NCBI GenBank assembly: GCA_022225965.2
Contig: JAKJXP020000025.1
Span: 1-64,000, forward strand
DNA: 64,000 nt
From: Diatrype stigma
Lineage: Eukaryota; Ascomycota; Sordariomycetes; Xylariales; Diatrypaceae
Reading direction: 5' to 3'
Both the position numbers and the translations under genes were made by a program. This document shows, one piece after another, positions 45,329 through 56,048 of this stretch; position 1 is the stretch's first letter, and each line of letters opens with the position of its first letter. The notes below the pieces were generated by a model, which worked only from the letters and a program-made list of their open reading frames with translations, had not been told where the DNA came from and made no database searches.

Positions 45329-48300
45329 ATGGGTTGGCTCAAGGTAACTATCGACTTTGTGCTTCACGTCACACAGCTAGACGGGTTCTCCCCTCTTATT
45401 GGCTATGGCGATGTCCAGAAACCTCTTCAGCCTCCCCCCATCGTCATCGATCCGTCCCCGCCGACCTACGATGGCTGCCAAGGGACGTCGTGCCCTTCTT
45501 ATGAACCGATAACCTGCTCATATCCCGAGCTGGAAGATCAAGGATGGGTGTTCTGCAACACAAACACGACAAGGGACTGCTGGATCAAAGACCCCAAAGA
45601 GAGCCAACCATCCTTCACTCAATGGGATGTCCGAACGAATTGTGCGAGAGGCCTTTGCCCTTAAGTCTCCTGTATTCGTGTACCATATAGTGTGGCTAAC
45701 ATTTAGGATTAGACGAACGAGAGATACCACCAGGCATAACTCGAGAGGTAGATAGATCCCCTCACAACGCACGTATGGAAACCCCAGGCTAAACGGAACA
45801 TAGTATTGGCTCGAACTCAACAGCAATGAGGAGGTCAGTCAGGGACCTCACCCTCGCCACTGCCCTATACAGAATGCTAACAGAAGATTAGTTCACTCCG
45901 GATGGCGTTGACAAGGTATTGGGGAAGTACTTCAACGGGACATACCCAGGGCCGACGCTCCAGGCATGTTGGGGCGACCAGCTAGTCATCCATGTCACCA
46001 ACAGGCGTAGCGACAATGGCACAACTGTCCACTGGCACGGTATAAGACAGTTGAACTCCAACGAGATGGTAAGAACAGCCAATGATCGGGCTTCTCCATC
46101 CCATACCACTTAGCTGCAAGCATTCAGGGGCCAGGGTTCGCTGACGCCAATGTTTAGGACGGAGTGAACGGTGTTACTCAATGCCCCATATCTACAGATG
46201 ATACCTTTACTGTAAGTATTATCATAACTTTGAGGCACGTAGGGGCTATACCTAACTAACATGCGCTTAGTGTATGTAACCGTTACCAATCTGCCGTGTT
46301 GTATTCGGATTTCTGGTTCTGACAAGTGATCCCAACGTCGAACAGATAACTTTACCGCGCAACAGTATGGTACGACATGGTACCATAGCCACTATTCGCA
46401 GCAGGTATTGTCGACGTCTACAACAACGTTGGAGGGATTCTGCTGACTTTGAAAATGTAGTATCCAGACGGGGTTGCCGCCCCTCTCGTCATCCACGGCC
46501 CGACCAGTGAGAAGGCATGGGATATTGATGGTAAGTGTGATGTAGACTTAAGCCTAGGCTTTGATCCTCCTGATCTACTTATGTATAATGTACGCTAACA
46601 CCATTGTAGTATGTTTTGCGCCGCCTTTCCCCTGAGGTTCCTCCCCAACATTTTCTATAACCTTAGAAAGAGATCAGACACGGTAGCTACTGGTATCAAT
46701 GACACTGACTCCAAGCAGCTGGGCCCGGTGATGATATCCGACTGGGTGCATGAGACGGCGTTCATAGTGTACGGGATAGAGATGCAAGGAAACGGCGCGC
46801 CTCCCGCGGACAGCATCGTCATCAACGGGAAAGGCCACTACAACAACAGCGGTACCGTCACCGGCTCCTACTTCGAGACGACCTTTCAGAAAGGCAAGAG
46901 GCACATCCTGAGGCTTATAAACGGCTCTGCCGGAGCAAGCTTCATCTTCGCGATCGACGGGCACGATCTGGAGGTCATCTCCAACGACCTGGTGGCGATC
47001 GAGCCTTTCACTGTATCGTCGCTTTTTATCGGCATTGGTAAGTATAGTACCTTTACCTACCTATCTACCTACCTACCCCCTACGTGCACATTAATCCCTC
47101 GAAGAGGAGCGCGCGCGCGCACACACATACACATACACACACACGTAGCATAGTCTTCTGACGCAAGCGGGTTACAATCGAACAGGACAGCGGTACACGG
47201 TCGTGGTGCAAGGCAAGAACGAAAGCGAGGCACCGGGCGACTACTGGATGCGCACGCTGCCAGCGGACTGCGCGACGTTCCAGGGGAGCAACCCGCCGGA
47301 CCAGCGGACGGGCATCGTCCGGTACGACGCGAGCAGCACGGCGCTGCCGGCGGACGTGGCGGCGCCGCTGAACGACACGACGTGCGCGGACGTGTCGACG
47401 GAGCTGCTGAACCCGATCGTGCCGTGGTGCGTGGACCAGCACCCGCAGAACAACGTGACCGAGGACACGTACGAGGCCGCCGTCCAGACGGCCGTGCCGA
47501 CCAACCCGGACGAGCAGCTCGGCCCGCCGGGCCACCCCTACAAGCACTGGTTCCTCGGGGACCGGCCCATGTGGCTGAACTTCAGCATGCCGACCATCCT
47601 GAACGTCGACGCGTCCATCGCGAACCCTAATTATACCGTTATAGAGGGTAAGTACCTAATGGGTCTTGCCCTTCTATACCATCCCCTCCCCGTCCCCCCT
47701 TTCCCCCCCCTTTCACACTGGCTAAACCAGCCGGCCGTCTATGGCGAAACCCACAACCTTGCTTAACTGAAATTTCTTATATAACAGAGGACTATAACGT
47801 CGGGTTCGTATACTTGATCATTCACGGACAAACCGTACCTCCAGTGTAAGTGTTTACCTAGCTACCTACCCATCTTTCTTCCTGGTATCACCAGTTATCT
47901 CCCCAACCTCGAAGCCGTCCCCATATCCCCCTCCCCCTTCCCCTCACCCCAAGACTCGAAACCAGTCAAGAGAAACACCCACACAAACGACTAACACCAA
48001 AAACAAACAGCGACCACCCGATCCACCTACACGGCAGCGACTTCGTGATCCTAGCGCAGAACAGCACTCCCTGGGACGAGGCGACGAGCCCGTCGACGTT
48101 CCGGTACGACAACCCGCCGCGGCGGGACACGGCGATGCTGCCGCGGGGCGGGTACCTGGCGCTGGCGTTCCGGCCGGACAACCCGGGCAGCTGGCTGCTG
48201 CACTGCCACATCGCGTGGCACGCGAGCTCCGGCCTGGCCCTGCAGATCCTCGTGCGCCCCCGCGACATCCCCGACTTCCTCGGCGACCTGGCCGAGACCG

Positions 48301-48377
48301 TCCGCGTCTGCGACAACTGGGCCGACACCCCGCTGGCCCTGTCTATGCCGCGGATCCAGGACGATTCTGGGGTGTGA
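45329..48377 (+). CDS. ascomycete laccase (multicopper oxidase)
   Basis: The model has twelve exons: 45329-45641, 45713-45747, 45804-45833, 45892-46068, 46158-46211, 46271 (one base), 46346-46404, 46461-46529, 46719-47037, 47186-47647, 47788-47845 and 48011-48377, giving 647 aa. All four copper motifs are present: HWHGIRQ, WYHSH, HPIHLHG and [12 protein letters not shown] (Leu at the axial type-1 position). The protein ends DSGV, the conserved C-terminal plug of ascomycete laccases. Other family blocks are [30 protein letters not shown] and [10 protein letters not shown]. It oxidises phenols and reduces O2 to water, usually outside the cell. The N-terminus ([14 protein letters not shown]) is a poor signal peptide, so the true first exon may lie upstream. 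Two introns are unusual (see separate entries). It is tail-to-tail with an MFS transporter gene. Confidence 0.88.
46212..46345 (+). other. intron pair flanking a 1-nt exon in the laccase gene
   Basis: First intron 46212-46270 (GTAAGT, CTAAC, TTAG), then one exon base T at 46271, then intron 46272-46345 (GTATGT, CTGAC, ACAG). ACT + T + ATAAC encodes Thr-Tyr-Asn, giving [16 protein letters not shown], which matches the family. A single intron across the whole interval would shift the frame. Confidence 0.7.
46530..46718 (+). other. probable stwintron (nested twin intron) in the laccase gene
   Basis: An internal intron 46531-46609 (GTAAGT, GCTAAC, GTAG) separates the G (46530) from TATGTT (46610). 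Its removal creates a GTATGT donor for an external intron ending at AAGCAG (46718), with a CTGAC branch. This joins WDID to LGPVMISDW with no extra residues, as in other laccases. The alternative is one 147 bp intron to 46677, which adds 14 residues. Confidence 0.6.
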
Positions 48378-48979
48378 TAGTGTGCTCGTGTAGAAAGGGG
48401 GTTAAGGGGGAGGGTTGTTTGGTGGGGAGTGGGGTGGGTGTATACAAGGAGGAGATGGGGTGCTAGGTAAATAAATAGTTAGCGACTCGAAGTAGAGTCA
48501 GAGTTGTGTACTGAACAAGTTTTGTTTATTGGCGATGAATACATGGGATGAACTAGGCAGATAACTAGAATGGTCATATTATCATTAAATCTATGCTATG
48601 TAGTATGTACGAAACGTTCGAATCATTTTGGCATTCCTTCATCATACATCATACATGGTAATTCATATATCGTGAGGTGTGGTGTTGTGGTGGGGTCGAC
48701 CTCTCAGAACGATCTGACGTGGTGGGTGGGTGAGGGCGACTTGGCGATTTGGGTCGCCCTGGGAAATATTGTCGTTAAGTATCTCTCATCTCTGGGTCCC
48801 GACGTGATTTGAAGCTAGTGATCAAGGTAGTAGTGGTGAGTCGGTTCCATTTGTGCAGGAGCTTTCCGGGACTTACATCTGCCAAATGCAAGCGAACTTG
48901 TCCTCGTGTTCTTCTTTGCCTCTTTTCTTCATCCGTCTTCTTCCCCCCTCCCCTTCCCCTCCCATCCTTTCCTTCTCAA
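48378..48979. other. intergenic between convergent laccase and MFS genes
   Basis: It contains the two 3' ends. No gene or repeat is seen. Confidence 0.5.
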
Positions 48980-51186
48980 TCAAACGGCTTCCTCCTTCTT
49001 TTCCAAAAGGGCGCGCGCATTGCGTGCCGCAGCGCCCGACTTGGTCTTCCGCAGCCGCCACTCCTCCGCGGCCTGCTCCATCTCGAGCTTCTTCTCGCGC
49101 AGCGCGATGCAGAACTGGGATCCGGCGCGGAGGCGCTCGCCCTGGCAGAAGAAGGCGAAGGGGATGGCGCACATAAGGGCGCTCAGGCCCGCGAGCAGGC
49201 TGCAGGCGCCGCTGATGCCCAGGCGTGCGAACATGGGCGTGGTGGCGAGCGGCAGGACGACGGCGAAGAGCGAGCGGCACGAGCTCGCGGCCGCGTTGGC
49301 GCTCGCGGCGAAGATCTCGTACGCGTCCGTCAGGTAGTTGATGAGGGCCATGAAGATCAGCTGGAACCCCATGCCGAACGGGATCCCGGCCAGCATCGGA
49401 ACGACGAACGGCACCTCGGGGCGCGCCGACCACCCGAGCCAGAACAGCGACGCGACGAACGTGGGGCCTGCGAAGAAGGCGAGAGGGACGCGGCGCGCCT
49501 CCTCGCGCTCGGCCCAGGGCGCCTGGCGCGCCCGCGCCCGCGCGAGGATGCGGTCGTACGTGAAGAAGATGGGCACGGCGAGCAGGGCGCCGGCGCCGAT
49601 GGGCAGAAAACAGAGTCCCGTGACGCCCGGGGACAGGCCGTACACGTTCTGGAAGATGAGGGGGAAGGCCTGGAAGCTCATGTAGAAGATGGCGTACAGC
49701 AGCGCCAGGTAGAGACAGGTGGCCATGACGATGAGCTCCGTGACCAACATCCGGATCGGGCGGGTCAGCACGACGCCGGCCAACTGCTTGAAATCCTGGG
49801 GCTCTAGCTCCGAGGCCGCCCACACGTTGGCGTTGGGATCGGCCTTGCGGAGCTTGGCCGCCCGCTGGGCGAGCAGCACCGGCGCGTAGGTTTCGGGAAG
49901 GAAGAACACCGGGATGGCCGTTGCCCCTGCATAGATCAGGGCGATCCAGAAGGTCCACCTCCACCCTATCGTGGTCGAGCAGTAGCCAGAGATAATCGGG
50001 GCGAGGAGAGGACCCCATACCGTAGTCTTTTTTTGTTTAGGTTAGCACGCCAAGCATGGATTTAGCGCCAGCCACTAGCCAGGGGAAAATAAAGCGTTCA
50101 AAAAAACTTGAAGGATGAAAAAATAAATAAACTGGGGAGGGTGTTGTTTTCGTTGGTGCTTACGGCCATGAACCACGCCATCGATCTCCCGCGCGTCACT
50201 ACGTCTGGGTAGATGTCGGCAAGCACGCCGGCTACGATTGCGATTGGGGCACTTGCGCAGGCGCCCGCCAGGAACCTGAAGACGAGAATCGCAGGCCAAT
50301 TTGGCGCCACTGCACATGCTAACGTCCATGCCATGAATAGGACGAATGTGAAGATGATGGGCCACCGGCGCCCCATATGCTCGCTTAGTGGACCCCCTAA
50401 AATAGTGCCAGTCAGCGTCAGCATCGAAGGAACACTCGCGTTCACTTTCCTTTCATCCACCTTCCTTTTGACCCTTCGCTGAGCCAAGACGTCGAGGGAG
50501 GGCGGTAAAGCATAATGTAGTTAACTCACAGAACATCGGACCAAACACATATCCAATTAGATAACATGATAGTGGTAGGACCAGTTGGGACTTGGACGTG
50601 ATGCCCCATTCCTTTGCCATAGCTGGAATGGCCATACTCGGCAGCGCACTCCCCATGGTGCTGTTTATAATCAACACCATCGTAGTCAAAAGGATGTACA
50701 TTTTGCGTTTCTACAAGCACAGGTTAGTCCGTTTAGATCATTGGCATCTTGGCGGTTGGGCAGGAGAAGGACTTGTCCACAACGTACCCCGGAGAAGTTA
50801 TGGGGGTTTTCAGGATCGTTTTCCCGCCATGATATCACCGTCTTGCCATCACTAGGGGGCCGGGTCGACTGTCTATCAGGCGTGTCATCATCATCATCGT
50901 CGTCGTCATTGTCATCATCTTCTGCTATCCGGTTGTCTGCCGCTTCTTCCCTATACCTGGCTTCGGCATCTTGGTTGCTGATGGTGCGAACCAGGTCGTG
51001 CAGCTGGGCAAATTGACTAAGGCTACGGTCGAGACCTGTCTTAAGTTAGTTCTATTGTCCAATAGCCGGCATGGTATAGGGGAGCTCACGTTGTGGTTGT
51101 GGTTGTGGTTGTTGTGGTGGTTGTAGTAGTGCTTGCGGCTGTGCTTGCGGCCTGCTGCCGGCTTCCGAGGGCCTTTCGTGAGCCAT
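48980..51186 (-). CDS. MFS transporter, DHA1 drug/polyamine:H+ antiporter type
   Basis: Exons 51186-51090, 51035-50788, 50710-50530, 50396-50164 and 50026-48980 give 601 aa in phase. The cytosolic N-terminus is Gln/Pro-rich, then acidic (eight Asp in a row), ending VISWRENDPENPHNFSG, the usual lead-in to the first helix of this family. Motif A is WGPLSEHMGRRWPI. RFLAGACASAPIAIVAGVLA and WGPLLAPIISGYCS followed by IGWRWTFWI are the helix 4-6 signatures. The C-terminal half has the remaining helices (FMALINYLTDAYEIFAASAN). It should export small hydrophobic or cationic compounds at the plasma membrane using the proton gradient. The third and fourth introns are longish (133 and 137 bp). Placement beside a laccase suggests export of, or protection from, phenolic or quinone products; that is inference. 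Confidence 0.92.
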
Positions 51187-53374
51187 GGCTTTGAAACTGG
51201 GGGTTGTACTGAGATTGGACTGAGATAAGTGACCTGGAGAACGCTGTTGCTGTTCTACGGACAGGTATATAACCGTCAATATACAGCACAAAAAGGAAAA
51301 GGGTTCTAGAAAAAGCCCTGGCGAGGGGAGTCATAGGTAACCGGTAATCCTTTCAACGGATAATGAATTTTATTATGGGTCTCATGGCCGTAGCAGACCA
51401 AAGGAGGAGCTCCGACGCGAAGGCCGAATACACAACCGAAACCTGGGAATACGACATTATAACAGCGACCAATCCAGCCCAACCTCCAATAACAACGAGA
51501 CGAAGCGGCGAGAGGGCCCCATGTGAAAGTGCAGGACCTGAAGCCCGTCAACCCCAAGGCAGATGATAGGCCTGTGAGTCTATGACAAATGCGCCCTTCA
51601 GGCTTTTGGCCATCGTTGCCTCACACACCGACTCTCCCGCAAGTGGACTCGCGGGACGTCGGTAAGTGTCCCTTTCGTGCCGTAGGGAGGCAAGAGAGAT
51701 GCCGTGATTGGTTCACCGATACATCCCCCAGAGCGTGAGGACGGAAGCTTGCTATGCTATGCACATGGACCGCAAGGTCGCATAGACACTAACAGCCCAA
51801 CGAAAGCTGCTTGTTTTCGTTGGTCGGTTGACACCAATCATGCCCTACATCGTAGCATCGCAGGCACCGTTTTCTTGAAATCTCGATTGTGACTTCTTTT
51901 TTCTTCCCTTCTCGTTTGTTGGTACTACGTTGCAACTTGTATGTTGTATGGGCACCGGCTGCCAAGGACCACTCTTCTGGGGGAGGCGTCCCCGCTCCCC
52001 GCTTCCGGGTCTCTCGTAGCTCGGGAATGAGGCGGAGACATCGAGTCTCGATTCTCGACTCTCGACCCTCGATTTTTTAGTTTCGAAGGCTGCCGGGTGC
52101 CTTCGCGCCTTTCTCAGAGTGGCTTAGTCTGGCGCCCCGGGTAAAACATGGAGCATGGAGTTGAGCAATGACTTCAATTGCCAAACATGCTACCGACATC
52201 GGCGATGAATCAGAACTAAGCCGTCAATCGGGCTTTTCTTCGCTGTGAAATTCAAGAATTTCGAGAGGTTATCGCTTGGTTATGTAAAAGATATCATCTC
52301 TGTAAGTATTGCATGCATGCAGCTCTGATCGGGAGCTCCAAAGTGGAGGTTGGGAGGAAGATCGAAGCAATCCATCGATGTTCAATGGAGCGTGATTGGC
52401 TCAACCCCCTTTGATCACTTCCGCTTGTGGCCTGTCACCTTCCAGCTTCTCTCCGTCTTATGGACGGCTCGGCTGCTCGGAAGACGGAAGGCGGAAGGTG
52501 TCTTAGGAATTCTATAGTAAAGCCCGAGGTCGTCCGCTCACCCTCGATGGCTAAACTATGCTGAAGCATTGGCCCCAAACTCTAACTAGCTGTTGTGTAA
52601 AAAGGAAGTTACACACATGCATTGCACACAAATTGTAGCACAGGCATTCAGAAATTGAGAAATAGGAGGTACCTGTAGGCAGCAATGGGCTTATTCAAAC
52701 ATACTAGGTAAGTACCTGCCTAGTATATAACAAACGTTCGAAGTCTAAAGACCTCGGGATACTGCAGGTGCTCACCTCGCAGACTCTGAAACTCATCGGC
52801 AATGTTTCAAGCGTTATGGCAAGAGCTGCGTGGGAGTTAGGCCTAGTAAGAGTCACATAAGGTAGGCACCACTGAATGCAATTTCCCAATGTGATTTGAT
52901 CCAGCAATCGCGGACGGCCTTGAGCCATGATACTCTGGGGGAGCACCTGCACTATCGTCAAAAGACTATCATAAGGTTCGTGCTAGATTTACCTCGGAAG
53001 GAAACTCAACACCAGAGGGTTAGTACTTTTTTGAGGGTGTCAAATGACCTCCAATCCATATACTGAGCGTGACCAAGTAAGTACCTATATTGGCTATAGA
53101 GTTCCAAAGACTGAGGCTATGCTATAAATAATAAATAGTCTTGAGACACGATCTCTCGATCTGGGGTTTCTCCTAAGTAAGACTTTGCGTGGCGATGTAG
53201 ACTGCTATTTCCTATCATAATACTAAATCTTCGTGCTCTTGCCTATGTGCCCCTATAAAAGCAAAGCAACCCTTTCAACATTTTCTTCTTCCACTTTACC
53301 CCGAAAACTAAGAATATCGGAAAATCAAACACTATAAGATAAACAAACACCCCCGAACAAACGTCGAAAACAAC
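51187..53374. other. intergenic
   Basis: It holds the MFS promoter on the left and the promoter of the small secreted protein on the right, including CT-rich leader DNA just before 53375. No supported gene, RNA or repeat. Confidence 0.5.
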
Positions 53375-54059
53375 ATGCATTTCCTCTCTGTCGCCGGTCT
53401 CTGGGCATCGTCCCTCGCCCATGTCGCACTAGCAGACAAAGTTATCACATTACCGAACATAGAAACAGGACTAAGGTACGTAGCTAATTACAGCATAACA
53501 GAATCTATTCTACCCTACCCTACCTGTCCATCGCCCCAGTTCATTTGAAGGCGGGGAAAACGAAGCAAACCAGTCGGTCGGGTCGCTGACATATACCTAC
53601 CTCTCTTTCTCTCTTCTTCTCATGCACAGTCCTGGAGCCCTCCTGTTCGCCAACTCCATGCTAGAGCGCCCCCACGGGGCGCCGCCGCTCTTCAACCACA
53701 CACGGCTGCGCCTGGACGTGCCGGTCGTCACGACGACGGCCGAGCTGAGCGCGCTGCAGAGCGAGTACGGGGACCACACGCGGGTCGAGGAGGTCGACGG
53801 CAAGGCCATCGTGGTCTTCCACAACGACACCTCCCACATCGCCACCGTCGAGGGCCAGGCGCTGGCGGACCTGCAGAGGTCGTGCGATCACGCGGATGAG
53901 GATGGTGATGGCGATGACGATGACGAGGAGGATGGGAAGAAAGGTCGTCGCAAGAGCCGTCTCAGCAAGAGGACTCGGTGCAGCAAGCAGTGGTGTCTCA
54001 CCAGGACTAACTGCTCGATGAACCGCTGCAGTGCGTGCGTGGTGTTGTGGTGTGTCTGA
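53375..54059 (+). CDS. small secreted protein with predicted Kex2-released Cys-rich peptide
   Basis: Exons 53375-53475 and 53630-54059 give 176 aa; the 154 bp intron has a GTACGT donor and CACAG acceptor. Residues 1-20 form a signal peptide ending ALA. Residues 21-118 are a pro-region with two N-glycosylation sequons (NHT, NDT). Then come an acidic tract (about 120-135), a basic linker with several dibasic sites, and a Lys-Arg pair at 147-148. The last 28 residues hold six cysteines (151, 156, 162, 167, 170, 175), enough for three disulfides. This is the layout of secreted precursor peptides (cysteine-stabilised miniproteins or effectors). I recognise no family. Cleavage at 148 is inferred from the KR site only. 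Confidence 0.75.
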
Positions 54060-54790
54060 TTGGGATGGATGTACATTCTATTCATTCAGTATGAAAAGCC
54101 AGGTGGGGGATCGATCGGTGGAGGTGAAAGTGTAGGATCATAGATTGGATGTGGAATGAAAGTCGACTTGCAACATTGAAAAGGACTACTCTAATGACTA
54201 ACGATCTTATCAGAAGCTCAAAGGTCTGGCTCATACCGCCGTGTTTCGGGCTGTGGAAAACGTTCGTAATCGTGCTGAATACATTGATCTCTTATCCTCC
54301 CCTTTTCCCTATAGGGAGCTCTACGTCTCACTATCGAAGCATCATAAAGGTTGGTAGCCGCAGTTTCCGGAATAAGGGCAGATGATCAAAGTTCTAGCAA
54401 TGTATTCACATCAGATGGACCTATCTTCGTACTCCAGATCCTATGCCTACCCTCCTTATACAGACGGCAGTATTAGTCCGAAGCCATTCAATCATATTCA
54501 TCCCCAAGTTTAGTGATTTCGTGTTGCAAAGGTGCCTCGGCATCCCTTTGGTAGTACGACACCGATGAACAGTGTATATGTTCCTATTTGACCGCCATGG
54601 CTGCTTATTACCACTTTTTCGTAAAGCAGTAGTGATGATTCCCCTAATTAGTTGTAGCCCGAAGTGGAACAACCCCATCGCAAAGTATATTTAAAACAGA
54701 TCGAAGTCGCTAGTATATTGCTCTCTACTCTATTCATGCGGCCATCATTTCTAAGCAATCCGACCCAAGCTCAGGCGTTCCCCCTATCTC
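54060..54790. other. intergenic between convergent genes
   Basis: It contains the 3' ends of the secreted-peptide gene (plus) and the hydrolase gene (minus). No other feature is supported. Confidence 0.5.
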
Positions 54791-55657
54791 CTACGACAAG
54801 TCCATTCCATCCGGATCGTGGGCAATAGTTGTAGATGCGCCCCCTCCTCCCGCCGCATCCAGCTGCCCAGCCAGGTGCTTGTTCAGGAATTTTACCACGT
54901 CGTCGATGCCGGCCGGCGAGTTGAACCAGTGTCCACCATCCGGATACTCCACCCACTCCACCTGCATGCCGAAGCCCCTCAGCGCATCCCTCAGCACCCG
55001 CCCATTCCGGACAAGCACAAGCGGGTCGTCGACGCAGTGCTCCAGCAGCACCGGCGTGTTCCGCAGGACCTCGTCGCCCGCCGCCTCCTCGCCCCCCGAG
55101 TGGTGCAGGCCCAGCACCTTGCGCGTCTCGGCCAGCGTCCGGCCCGGGAAGGGCAAGCGGCACGAGAACCCGAGGAAAGCGGCGAGCTTCCGGGGCGGGC
55201 TCTGCTCGCCCTGGCTCCCGGCCGCGTTCAGGTTCAGCAGCGTGTGCACGCTCGTGGCGGCGCCCTGGCTGATGCCGGCCAGGACGAGGCGATCCCAGCG
55301 GCCGCCGAGGGCAGCCGCCTCGGCGGCCAGGACGCGGCGGACGGCCGCGACGCTGGTGGCGAGGCCCTCGGCCTGCAGGTCCTCGCGGTCGCCGAAGTCG
55401 GCCACGTTCCAGATGTCGAACCACTGGCGGATGCGGTCGCCGGGGCCGGCGGCGCAGAGCCGGAGCGGCGCCTGCGGGAACACCCACTTGAAGGAGGGGA
55501 AGAGCTCGCGCAGGGTGCGCTGCTGCGAGTCCCGCGAGTAGTCGAGCGAGGCGGCGAAGTTCTGCACCATGTCGCCTCGCCCGTGCAGGAAGACGACGGT
55601 GTGGGTGTGCGGGTGCGGTGCGGTGGGCGGGAGCGAGATGCATGGGATGTCGTCCAT
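54791..55657 (-). CDS. acyl-protein thioesterase/carboxylesterase-like alpha/beta hydrolase
   Basis: 288 aa from ATG 55657 (MDDIPCISLPP); an in-frame ATG at 55702 would add 15 residues without family similarity. It has no introns. VVFLHGRGD is the oxyanion strand-loop, GISQGA carries the nucleophile Ser130, CVDDPLV the catalytic Asp211, and GGHWF the catalytic His243. This is the phospholipase/carboxylesterase (APT1-like) family, which hydrolyses thioesters or esters of acyl chains in the cytosol. There is no signal peptide. Codon use is strongly GC-rich compared with the neighbours on its right. The substrate cannot be told from sequence. Confidence 0.88.
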   Translation of the reverse strand: MDDIPCISLPPTAPHPHTHTVVFLHGRGDMVQNFAASLDYSRDSQQRTLRELFPSFKWVFPQAPLRLCAAGPGDRIRQWFDIWNVADFGDREDLQAEGLATSVAAVRRVLAAEAAALGGRWDRLVLAGISQGAATSVHTLLNLNAAGSQGEQSPPRKLAAFLGFSCRLPFPGRTLAETRKVLGLHHSGGEEAAGDEVLRNTPVLLEHCVDDPLVLVRNGRVLRDALRGFGMQVEWVEYPDGGHWFNSPAGIDDVVKFLNKHLAGQLDAAGGGGASTTIAHDPDGMDLS

Positions 55658-56048
55658 GATGGAAGAACGTGCGCTGGCTGTATTATATGTCGTGATAATC
55701 AACTAGGTATATGTCTTAAAATCGCTGGATAATTGTGTTGAAATCTAATTACAGAATGGTGATGTTCGAGTTTTGGAAGCTGCCTGAAGTATGATTCACT
55801 ATGAATATGAAAGGAGGAGGTCTTGATCTACTTCAAGGTTGGTTGCCTGTTACTCAAGCGCGCGCTAATAGGGCAGGGCCCCTGTCGAAGGTCCCAAAAT
55901 GGACCTTGTGTTGCCTCAGTTCACTCAGCCACTCTTCATCTGGAATGCGTGTAATGCACTGTTATAACGGCAATTGCAGTTGATCACACCTGTAAGTAGG
56001 GGGATATTGCATTTTGAAGGAGGCATACCAGTATACCAGTATTCTTGC
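55658..56048. other. short intergenic region
   Basis: It holds the promoter of the hydrolase gene and the 3' flank of the phosphotransferase-like gene. Nothing else is seen. Confidence 0.5.

Noticed and set aside
48809..49807. 332-codon plus-strand ORF
   Set aside because: Antisense to the MFS transporter last exon; Glu/Arg/Gly-rich shadow.
54771..55732. Other long frames over the hydrolase gene (both strands)
   Set aside because: GC-rich shadows; only the frame with GISQGA and GGHWF makes a hydrolase.
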